A stretch of DNA of 64,000 nucleotides from Gordionus sp. m RMFG-2023 (taxonomy: Eukaryota > Nematomorpha > Gordioida > Chordodea > Parachordodidae): the NCBI RefSeq assembly GCF_954871325.1, contig NC_088776.1:10168052-10232051 (forward strand), given 5' to 3'. The notes below the pieces were generated by a model. The model saw only the letters and a list, made by a program, of their open reading frames with translations. It was not told where the DNA came from and did not search any database. The translations under genes were made by a program, and so were the position numbers. This document shows, piece after piece, positions 36,193-46,625 of this stretch. How positions within the stretch are numbered: position 1 is the first letter of the stretch; the number at the start of each line of letters is the position of its first letter.

Positions 36193-37309
36193 TTATTATA
36201 TTTGCAGAGGATTACTAATACCAAATAAAATAAATGGCTACTCTCAGGCCCAAAAGTTTTTAAAATTTAATAAAGGAAGGATTAGTAAAACTTTTAATTA
36301 TGGGAAATGGCAGCTAAATAAAATTAATTATCAATAATATCAAAAGAAAAAAAATCTTAATATTTTGAAGGGTTCTCAATAAGGTAATTGCCTCCCCCCC
36401 CCCATTCAATGTTGTTATTAAAGTTATGAGGCAAAATGTTCAGGAATAATGTATAGAGAAATCTTAGACATGTCTAGGATTTTTAAGGAGGGTCTATTAA
36501 GTGAGGATTTCCACCCATATATTTTACTGGAACTTAAGGTCAACTTATTGTCAGCCTTTGGCTAATTAGATTTTTATAAAATGAATTTGGGTTTTCATTT
36601 TTTTAAATTTTCAAAAAATTTTGAATTATAATCATTATTTTAAAAAGTTATTAACTTTTAATAATTTTTCTTACAAATTCTTTCTATACTAATATATCAA
36701 ATTCATTTTTTGGTGAAAGATAAGGTGTGATAGGAATTTTTTATTAGCTTAAATGATGTTTAAGAGAACAGGCAATATAATATTTTCTCACAAAATTCCT
36801 ACCATTAAAATAAGTATTGCAGTTGCACTTGTAGTTATAGATCATTATTTATATACACAAGATAATATTCACTTATTTGAAGAAATAATATTTGAAATAT
36901 ATATTTTCTAAATTTTGATAAATTAGTATTTTATTAGTTTTGGGTTCTTAACTTAAAATAGTGCCTCTACAAAGAGATAATTTTTAAATTACGTTTTTCC
37001 AATTGCCTTTTTAGAAAGAAAAAAAAGAATCACAAGTCAAAAATGGCATTTACATTTTTTTCAAAATTCTTTGGATTATTATTTTATATAATTTTTAGAT
37101 TTTTAAAAATGAAAATATGGTTTATAAAAAAACTATTTTCCTTCTATTACATAAGTGAGGTATTTGTACTTTTAAACACTTAACTGGTTTAATTAATCAC
37201 CTAATGGTCTTTGTTTTAATGTATTACCAAAAAAATGCCTGCAAGAAGAGATTTTAAATATTTTAGGATTAAAAAAAAATTTATATTTAAGATCTTTCTC
37301 TGCTATTTG
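36193..37309. other. AT-rich spacer, no gene seen
   Basis: A C10 run lies at 36394-36403. Otherwise there are A/T tracts with no supportable feature. Confidence 0.55.
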
Positions 37310-39085
37310 TTATAAATATATGATAATTTTATTTATATATAATATACTTCTTGTAGGCATCCTTATTTTCATCACATCTTCTGGGGTTATAATCTTTTTA
37401 TTCAAAAAAATAGTCTCATAATCTGTGTTATCGCGATTTTTGGCATTATGCATAGTATTTAATTTTTTATTGTTGGTATGATGATCTGAAATCATAATAA
37501 ATATAAAAATATGGTCAATATAATTTAAAAAAATGTTAATGAATGATTGCAAAACATTAAGCCTTAAAGATGATATGTCTGTAACATCCAAACTTGCTAA
37601 ACAACAACCATAATTATTTATTTAAACTTATATTAACACTGAATTAAGTGCGTTATCTATATATGCCCTATTTTCCTTAAATTCCATTACAATGCTTCTG
37701 GCTACTCTTATAGTTTTAATTATATCGTTTTTTGAATATTCCACAAAACATTTGATACATTCTTATGTAAAAAAAATTGGTTGTCGTACCACGTCCAATA
37801 ATCTGCCTAAGTTTGAAGAAATGTCTCTAAGCCCATCTGCTATATTAGTAAGCGCATTTATAATGGGCCCTTCTTACTTAGTGAAGTTTATTTATCTAAC
37901 TTTAACCAAATCCAATTTGGCATGGTCAAAATTATCCATTAAAAAATTGACTTAAACGTCTAGGTTTAGCCTCAATTTAATGATAGAGAATATTTTTTTA
38001 GAATAAAACCTGGCTAAGCCGTTTTAGAGCTAGCCAAAGTTGGATGATTTAACAACACTACTCTTACTCTATAAAAGCACAATATTAATTGATACATAGA
38101 AATAATAATGAAAGTAGTAATAATAATGATTGTCATGGTGGCTTACAAACCCATCATTAATCAATATAAGTTAAAGTAAACAATTAAAATTAATTTTTGA
38201 TATCAAGAATAAGAAAAAATATAGTCAATCATGTATAATCGAATATTAGTAATTAATTGATTGACACTTATAAGCATCATATCTCGACAATAAAATTTAC
38301 AAACATTCTAAAACATCAATCAATCACAACACTTCCCCCCCCCCTTACTAATAATACACATATTGATCTGGGAGAAGACATTCTCACAAACTTTTGACAC
38401 TATACATTTAATAAATCATATTAATTCAAAAGTTAAACAATAAAATTTCACTTTCTCTCTGCCCACAAAACTATGCAAACTGTTTGCATAATGAACCAGA
38501 TCCCCGCTTTTAAATTATTTGGCTCAGGCGCAATCTTGATGAATAAGATTTTTGAAATTTATTTCTCCATGTTATAAGATGTTTTAAATGACTGTTTAAT
38601 ATTTTTATCTATCAAAAAGGCTGAAGTCCTTTGAGTTGCCAAATTGCTGCAAGGATCATGCCTTTGTCCGTGATCAATTATATTTATCTATATTTTAAAA
38701 AAAAAATTATTTCATTATCAGATTAATCATTTTGAATTTTCTAAGATTCTCAAATACTACATCAGTTAAGGTTGACCCAGTCATGCTTAAAATAGGAATA
38801 AATTGCTGAGATATTTCTTAAATTTTATTATTTATGATATGAATATATCGTGCATACAATGACATCTCTTTAATGCCTGCATATATTGCTGCTAAAATTG
38901 AGAAGCACGATGCAGAATTTATCAATTAATTTTCCCAAAATTATTTTATTACAAAAATCAATAATTTTATTATTTTCACTGCTATTTGTACTTTCCACTA
39001 ATAAAGAATCCCCTAATGTTTTATATATATCCACAATTTTACCTTCATTATTATTATTACAAAATAAATGTCCTAAATTCAACAC
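37310..39085 (-). pseudogene. Coding-like relics, minus strand, unrecognised
   Basis: Several minus-strand stretches read like protein: about 39085-38870 (KIVDIYKTLGDSLLVE), about 38820-38700 (QQFIPILSMTGSTLTDVVFE), about 37880-37790 (NALTNIADGLRDISSNLGR), about 37710-37640 (KTIRVARSIVMEFKENRAY) and 37591-37310. They fall in different frames with stops between and no clear splice sites. They may be pieces of one decayed gene or transposon gene. I cannot name it. Confidence 0.3.
37960..38060. mobile_element. hAT-type MITE, family A, right-end fragment
   Basis: AAACCTGGCTAAGCCGTTTT and GATTTAACAACACTA match the right half of family A. The left half is absent or unrecognisable. Confidence 0.5.
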
Positions 39086-39099
39086 ATTTTAATCTAAAT

Positions 39100-40529
39100 C
39101 TAAATTTTTTAGAATAATTTTCCTCCCCCAGCCCCCCCCCTATTCAGGTGGTTTCAGGCTGATCATATATTAAATATAATTTCCAAAAAAGAATTTAATA
39201 TAATTTCTAATTATTAATTAAAATTACATTAATTTACAATAAACTATAGTGGAATACTTCATAATTATAATCTTGTTAAATTGATCAATATTGGCTGAGA
39301 TAGAGATACTTTTTTAAAATAAACTATTCTATAATTTGACTACCTATTTAATTGTCCAGAAAACATATTGTTGTACATATATAGATTGAACCAGATATGA
39401 CTCTTTTTTAATCAAATTACTTAAGAAAATAGCAAAGGATTAGAAAGATAGTCGAAAGATTAGAGAAATATATGTTAAGGCTACTATATATATTTGAAAA
39501 ATGGTTTAATGAAATTTACATCTTTTAAAATTTAATACCAACCAATTTAACCATAGATTTATATTTCTTTTTAAAAATGCAATTTAATACATCGAATATA
39601 CACACCATTAAACTACAAATTCATTAAGGATTCTAAAATCTAAATAAATATATATTATTTATTTGAAAAATTTTATCTTTACTATTTTTTAAATTTTTAC
39701 CCCAGTCATCCAAATGTTGCCAAAAAATTTTAGATCACCTAATACAAGATTTATATTGTTAATTATCATGATTTGTTATTATAGAATTTATAATTAATTA
39801 CATTATTACTTTGTATCTATAATTAATTATGAATCCTTATAATTGTTAAAATTAGTTAATTAATTATTAATAAGGATATTTTATTATAACATAATAATTT
39901 CCATCAATTATCACTTTTTTTACAAAAATATATACATATATTTAATTTTAAATTTTCACTTAAATTGTGCGAATATGGATATATATCTAAAAAGAAATAA
40001 CATGAATGGTATATCAATAACAAATGACTCATTGTAAACTCAAATTGAATACCACAATTTAAATATATGGTAGAATCTTTTTTATAAAAGAATTGCTCTT
40101 TTTAGCCTAGAATTTTGTAATTATATTGATGACCTAAAAACTTTTTGTATAAATAACTAAGGGAAGGTCATAAAAATTTAAGATATTATGATATTTTGTA
40201 TTTTTTTCAGATGCTATAATAGCATCTAATGATTGAAGGAAAACTGAGAAACACCAATGCAGTTCCAAATAAAATAGTTTTTTCTTAACCATGGGATATA
40301 GGCAAATGGTTGCAATAGTTATTCATATTTTTTTTATATTATATGATTATTTCAATATTTTTAATCACACTGATAAATTTAAAACGTATAACCCTAGTTT
40401 TTAATAAAACAGCTAAAATTTAATAGATTCGAATTATTTTTTTAATCAAGAAATCCACGACATCAATTGAATTTTTCTAAAAATAAATGCCCCCTACCAG
40501 CAAATATTCTGTGTGCACCTCTGTTAAGT
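39100..40529. other. AT-rich spacer, no gene seen
   Basis: A C9 run lies at 39132-39140. No ORF, repeat pair or motif is supportable. Confidence 0.55.
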
Positions 40530-40679
40530 TATAGTGTATAATTTAATAGTTTAGGTTATTATAATGATTAATTATTTTAATATTATTGTACAAATCATTC
40601 ATTGTATGAAATAAAATTTATATTTCAAGAAGCTTAACATCATCATCATTAAAGTAAAAAGTTATCTAATTATTAAGTA

Positions 40680-41700
40680 GGGGAGACCGGGGTAGAGCGA
40701 TTGACGAGGTTACAATGTTGGCGCGAATAACAATTTAACTATAGGCATAAAGACTTTATATTTGGTGTGAAAAGCTATTTTTTATAACTAATTTCTTATC
40801 TATGTTCATCTATTGATAAACTTTCATAGTTTGACATATTTTTCCAATAAATTATCTTTTACCCAAAAATTATAAATATCACCCTCTAGTTCTAACCTAT
40901 ACACCATATAAAATATATTTTCGAGCAATAAGTGAGATTAATAAAGAGTTTGTGTTATTTGAAATAAAATTTTTAAAAAAATCGTATGAAATTTACGATG
41001 TGTCTAAATGGCTACACTCAAAATATGCTATTTTTTAATATTTTATATTCCAATATTTTATTGATGATTATTTCATAGTTATGAATATATGTCAAAATTG
41101 TATTTACTATAGTTTAGTAATCGCTAAATGTCAGCTAATTCGGTTCAGCGACCGTCCCGTCGGGCCCAATAGTCAGATGAGACAGAACTGGACCGAACCA
41201 CTGTAAACACTACACTTTACTATATTTGAGTAATGGCTAAATGTAGGCTAATTCGGCTCAGTCTATAGTCACGTGCAGGAGAAAATCTTCTACCATTAGA
41301 GCGTTTCAATATATATTAGATTATTTCTAATTTGAGCTGCTATATTATTTAAAAAATCCCCAGCCCAGAGTGATAGTTTTAGGCTTAAAACTAGGTTTAG
41401 ATAATTTTTTAGCCTATTAATAAATGGCTTAAAGGGCTATAAATAGAATAATTACACAACTATACACTGTACTCTGATGCTTAGCCATTTTATCCTGGGA
41501 ATTAGGTAAATGACAAAAATAGCACATTTCACATAATTGATCATTGTTATTAAAATAATAAAGGTAATAGGCTACACCTTTTTTTTATTTTGTAGATGAG
41601 GAATTTGGCTATGTATAAATATAATTTGTGCGGTTTTGTTTTTGTTTCATATTTATATGGTAAAAATGCAATATACCAATCGTCTTACCCTAGTCTCCCT
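40680..41700. mobile_element. DNA element, GGGGAGACC ends, TA target, copy 1
   Basis: The inverted ends GGGGAGACCGGGGTAGAGCG and CGTCTTACCCTAGTCTCCCT are about 25 bp long and flanked by TA on both sides, as in Tc1/mariner-like non-autonomous elements. No transposase was found. The duplicate lies at 43075-45294. Confidence 0.72.
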
Positions 41701-42153
41701 TAATTGCTTTTATAATTATCTTAGCTTATATTTTTTAAATTTAACCCATTATTAAACGTGTCTTAAGTGGTGTCAGGAGAGTGGGGGTTTAAATTTCAGA
41801 GAACCCCTTCCCTTTCTTACTTCCCCAAAAATTATTTTTTTTAGACCTATTAGGTAATTTATACATTTTTTTGCTAATTTTAGATTGGTCTAGAATCTCA
41901 TGATTCTGATAAATATTTCTATTTATTTTGTATAGTGTATTAATTTTAAAAATCTACCATGAAAGAAAAACAAATTACAAATAAAAATAAAATAATATCT
42001 TTAAAATCTATATAATTATTCCAATTTTAAAACAAAATCTATTATAAAGGAAAAAACAATTACAAATAAAAATGAATAATATATGATTAAATAATCACTT
42101 TAAAAATCTAATTATATTATAATTGGAATTGATTTAATATTCAAGCAACGGTT

Positions 42154-42303
42154 ATGAAGACATTATCCGCGACACGATTGGTAAAAGATATATTTCTGTG
42201 TTCATCTTTGAACATAAGGGCCAAAGATATTCTATATTCCAGATGGGGAGTCACTTTAGGAAATGTGAAAGCTGTCACAGATTTCTATAATGTAATGTAT
42301 TAA
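42154..42303 (+). CDS. Duplicated 49-residue ORF, copy 1, unrecognised
   Basis: ATG to TAA encodes 49 residues starting MKTLSATRLVKDIFLCSSLN and ending TLGNVKAVTDFYNVMY. The same ORF, of identical length, is present in the second unit of the tandem duplication at 45704. Seven or eight bases differ. Most cluster in codons 7-11, and from codon 12 onward the only two differences are synonymous, while flanking DNA has diverged far more. That pattern suggests selection on protein, or that this block is an exon. An overlapping frame is also open, but there the changes alter residues. No signal peptide and no known domain. The SRWGVTLGNV segment might belong to a larger protein. Confidence 0.5.
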   Translation: MKTLSATRLVKDIFLCSSLNIRAKDILYSRWGVTLGNVKAVTDFYNVMY

Positions 42304-42483
42304 ATAATATTTTATTTGTAATAAATTTATTGTTGTATTTGAAGTTCAAGTAAGAAAATTTTGGAATACATTTTTTTTTACTATGTATTTTTGCGACTGT
42401 CGTAGTGAAAAATTATCATGGCTTCTAATCGATCAAATCTTTTTCCCCTAATATTACCCACAGATCAGTTTATATATATTAAG

Positions 42484-42635
42484 GCCCGATTTGAGCCAAT
42501 TTTTTAAAAACAATCAAATCAATATTATACCCAGAAAAATATTGCCTAAGCCTCGAGATTTCATTAAAAAATGTTCAAACCTTCGTATATCATCTATAAG
42601 CAAACTCTTCAGACTTTCGCAATATTTTAACGTAA
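42484..42635. mobile_element. hAT-type MITE, family A, truncated by the duplication edge
   Basis: GGCCCGATTTGAGCCAATTT at the left, then the family interior AAGCCTCGAGATTTC and GCAAACTCTTCAGACTTTCG. The right terminal repeat is missing. The corresponding copy in unit 2 is 46036-46244. Confidence 0.65.
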
Positions 42636-43074
42636 AGAAAAGAAATAAGTTATACGGGACAAGGGGGGAGATAGAACATAACAGATTTTACATGTAAATA
42701 TATAACATACAAAATACAATTATTCCTAAGAAACTTTTTGTGTATGAATTTATATTTCCAACATTTAAATTTTATATATATATAAATTTTAAAGTCTCAA
42801 AAAATTCAAATTTCTATTTTGGGTCATTTAAGTGATTCATATAGTGGTTATATTCACTTTATATTTTATAATTCACATTTATTTTATGGTTTTTCTATAC
42901 CGCCAGTTATATCCGTTTAATTTAATTCACATTTATTTTATAGTTTTTTATATGACGGTTTATCATATATTTAGGTTATTATATAACTATTAATTATTTT
43001 AATATTAATGTAAAATACATCAATAAGTATGATTATATCATCATAAAGTAAAATTTTTATCTATTTATTACGTA

Positions 43075-45294
43075 GGGGAGATCGGGTTAAAACGATTGAC
43101 GGGATAACATGTTAACGCGAATAAATCTTTAACCCTTAAGCATAAAACATTAAATTTAATGTCAAAATGCATCTTTATAACTAATTTCTTACCTAATGTT
43201 CATATATTAATAAACTTTCATAGTTTGACATATTTTTTCAAACAACCATCTTTTACCCAAAAATTATAAATATCACCCTAGTTCAATATTAACGTATACT
43301 CCATATAAAAATATATTTTCCAGCAAAAAGTGAGTTTAATAAATAATTTGTGTTATTTGGAATAAAATTTTAAAATTTAAAATGTGTCTAAATGGGCACA
43401 CTCAAAATATGCTATTTTTGATATAAATTATATTGATTATTTTGTATGTCAAAATTGCAATATTTTATTAAATTAAAAAATATTGTGTTCAATTTTATTT
43501 TAACCACTTTACTAGTGTTTCAACAGTCCGGTCCTTTTTTCTAAAGTGAAACCGGGCCGATGGACTGTTAAATCAAGTGAGACCAGGGGATCGTCGGTCC
43601 AATCCAGTTCCATCTAAAAATATTTTTTTTGTTAAGCTATAAAAGTTTTATTCTGCACTAAATTTATTAAAAATGAAAAGTGTTAAATTACCAATATTTT
43701 AATTATATCATCAAATCATTTTTATTTTATTATATTATACAATACAAATGCCTAATATTTCAAAAGAATATTAAACCAATACAAATTTATTGAATATAAT
43801 TTAAAAAATTTGATTTGATATTTAATTAATTTTTTGTTTTGATATATATATAATGCGATAGATTTGGTTATGAAATAAAACTGATTTATATATAAATATT
43901 CAAATTATCTTCTAAAAATAAAAAATTATTCCATTTTTCCATGATTCAAGTGTCATTAGAGATTGAACTATCTTTGGATTTATTCTATTTCGCTTTTTTG
44001 TTATTTTATCATAGCTTTAGAAAATCCGTTCCCATGCAACTGATGTAACCTGCTGTGGGAGATAGTCCATTGCTATTTTGGCTAGAATTGGAAATTTATT
44101 ATGATCTCTTCCAATCAGTCTAGTATGTTGGAATTATTTGATATAAAATATCAGGTAAATAGCTTTGGATTTAATTTATATTATCTTTCTCAGCTTTCTC
44201 TGATGTCCCAGTTCCCATGAGCCTATCCCTGGTTATTCTCCCCCTCTTTGCGCTCTCATTTTGATACATATGCATAATTCACTTGTTCTTTAAGAATTGG
44301 AAAATATCAGTAGACATATTTTACATTTCCCACCATTATACTTTTTAAAAAACTTATATAATTCTTTAACATCTTTCAAATTTGAATTTGATCGATTTTC
44401 TTAATTTACATCAATAGTCATTCTTTTACCCCCTGAAGAGGGTGGTGGTTCAATAATATTATCAACTTCTATGATTTTAATTTCCATTTCCATTTCTAAA
44501 AATAAAAATATAATATACTACCACCCTTCTTAATAAAATTACTTGACGAATGAATTGAATTAAACGGAAGAATATAAAAAATAAACGATGAAGGAGATAT
44601 TATAAAGTGTTAAGCATTAAATAATCATGTTTTACGTTTTATGTGTTCATGTACGTGTATATTAACTAAAAAGCAATTCATAGTAAATTTTTATCTTGCT
44701 TAATCGGTTTTCGGTCGAACCGGACCATCGGACCGCCTTAACGGAACGGACCATCCCTTCGGAATCAAAAGACAGGTGAGACCAAACTGGGCCAGTTCGG
44801 ACCACTGCAAACACTACACTTTACTAAAGTTGAGTAATGGCTAAATGTAGGCTAATTCCAGTCTAAAGTCGAGTGCAGGAGAAAATCTGTTACCTATAAG
44901 GCGTTTTAAAGTATTAGTTTTTTTTGGAATTATGGTAGCTATATTATTAATAAAATCTCGAGTTCAGGGTGATAGACTTCGGCTTAAAACTGGGTATACC
45001 CAATATTTTAGCCGGGTAATAATTGGCTTAAACGGCTAAAAATATAGTAATTACCCTACTATACACTTTACTCTGATGCTTAGCCATTTTTTCCTGGGAA
45101 TTGGGTAAATGACAAAAATCGCACATTTCACATAATTAATCATTGTTCCTAAAGTATTATAGGTAGAGAGCTACACTTTCTTTTTATTTTGTAGGCGAGG
45201 AATTTGGCGATATATTAATTTGTTTAGTTTTGTTTATGTTTCATATTTATATGGTAAAAATGCAAAATATTAATCGTCTTACCCCGGTCTCATC
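43075..45294. mobile_element. DNA element, GGGGAGACC ends, copy 2 with hAT inserted
   Basis: The ends GGGGAGATCGGGTTAAAACG and CGTCTTACCCCGGTCTCATC are flanked by TA on each side. Without the hAT element and one copy of its duplication the element is about 0.9 kb, close to copy 1. Confidence 0.72.
43513..44816 (-). mobile_element. hAT deletion derivative with transposase relics
   Basis: The ends TAGTGTTTCAACAGTCCGGT and GGACCACTGCAAACACTA are flanked by a perfect duplication CACTTTAC (43505-43512 and 44817-44824). On the minus strand, about 44090-43960, FPILAKIAMDYLPQQVTSVA followed by WERIF matches the hATC dimerisation motif (PxLAxLAxxYL...SVxSERxFS). Near 44380-44290 a KYNGGKCKICLL segment recalls a BED-type zinc finger. 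The middle of the gene is gone. Confidence 0.88.
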
Positions 45295-45703
45295 TAATTG
45301 TTTTTATGATTATCTTAGCTTATATTTTTCTAATCTAATCCATTATTAAACGAGTCTTAAGTGAAGTCAGTGGAAGGGGGCTTAAATTTTAAAAAACCCC
45401 TTCCCTCTCTCACCTCCCGAAAAATTAAATTTTCCGACCTAATTTTGCATTGTCTACAATCATGATTCTGATAAATATTTTTATTTATTTTGTAAAATAT
45501 ATTAATTTTTTAAAACAAAATCTCCCATAAAAGAAAAATAATTTACAAATAAAAATGAGTAATATCCATAAAATATTTATAATCATTCCAATTTCAAAAG
45601 AGAATGTACTATAGGAAAAAACAATTACAAATAAAAATAAATAATATATGATAAAATAATCACTTTAGAAATCTAATTATATTATAATATTCAAGCAACA
45701 GTT

Positions 45704-45853
45704 ATGAAGACATTATCCGCGGCAGGATCTGTAAGAGATATATTCCTGTGTTCATCTTTGAACATAAGGGCCAAAGATATTCTATATTCGAGATGGGGAG
45801 TCACTTTAGGAAATGTGAAAGCTGTCACAGATTTCTATAATGTAATGTATTAA
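45704..45853 (+). CDS. Duplicated 49-residue ORF, copy 2, unrecognised
   Basis: Same length and frame as the ORF at 42154. It starts MKTLSAAGSVRDIFLCSSLN and is identical in protein from residue 12 to the end. Substitutions TTT/TTC and TCC/TCG are silent in this frame and replacing in the alternative open frame, which supports this frame as the coding one. It lies 330 bp upstream of a family A MITE, as in unit 1. No promoter or splice evidence was identified. Confidence 0.5.
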   Translation: MKTLSAAGSVRDIFLCSSLNIRAKDILYSRWGVTLGNVKAVTDFYNVMY

Positions 45854-46035
45854 AAAATATTTTATTCGTAATAAATTTATGTTGTGTATGAGGTTCATAT
45901 AAGAAATATTTGGAATACATATATTTTTGCGACTCTCAATGAGTTCTCTTATTTAAAATAAGCAAAAATAGTGATAAATTATCATGGCTTCTAATCAATC
46001 AATTTTTTTTTGCCTTCAGATCAATCTATATATAT

Positions 46036-46244
46036 TAGTTGCTAAATGGCTCGATTTGCGCCAATTTTTTAAAAAACGGTTAACATAATTTTCTCCACAA
46101 AAATATCCCCTAAGCCTTGAGATTTCGTTCAAACCTTCGTGCCATCTATAAAGCAAACTCTTCAGACTTGCGTAATATTTTTTTGAATAAAATATTGAGA
46201 TAGCCGTTTATATAAATCGGCTCAAATCGAGGCAGTTAACACTA
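46036..46244. mobile_element. hAT-type MITE, family A
   Basis: TAGTTGCTAAATGGCTCGAT at the left and CGAGGCAGTTAACACTA at the right bracket the family interior. It is the counterpart of the truncated copy at 42484. Confidence 0.72.
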
Positions 46245-46625
46245 ATGTAAATTAAAAGTCATTCATTAAAATAATGCTGCGGTCAATTTTTTTTCTTCTT
46301 ATTTTATGGGATTAAAAATTGCAACTTTTTTTGCATTATACTTTAATTGTTTTTTTTTGTGGAATCATTAAAATTAAATAAAAATGCATGAATTCCTTGT
46401 GTTTACTTAATGTCGTATCAATATGCTAATTAGTGTTAGTGAGAAACAATTACCAAGTATAAGGGGATATTAAAATTGAGAATCTGAGAGGTACCTCGTA
46501 AGTGGTAACCTATGCCGCTAAAAAGAAAGAAAAATAGATCCGGGCATATAGACAGAAATTTTTTTATTTAAATCGAACCGTGACTTTGAGTTTAATAAAA
46601 ATGTTAGTTTCAATTTATATCATAA

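Larger units (their letters stand above)
40530..42635 (+). repeat. Tandem segmental duplication, unit 1
   Basis: It is collinear with 42955-46200: left flank, TA-flanked DNA element, AT-rich block, 49-codon ORF and family A MITE occur in the same order in both. Identity varies from very high around the ORF to loose in AT-rich parts. This unit keeps only the right tip (41140-41212) of the hAT element that is whole in unit 2. Its MITE is truncated at 42635. Confidence 0.85.
42955..46200 (+). repeat. Tandem segmental duplication, unit 2
   Basis: It is the second unit of the duplication described at 40530. It is longer mainly because it holds the complete 1304-bp hAT insertion at 43513-44816. 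About 320 bp separate it from unit 1. Confidence 0.85.

Noticed and set aside
37692-37955. 87-codon plus-strand frame with hydrophobic start
   Set aside because: The minus strand over the same bases has the more protein-like reading. The plus frame has no splice or promoter context.
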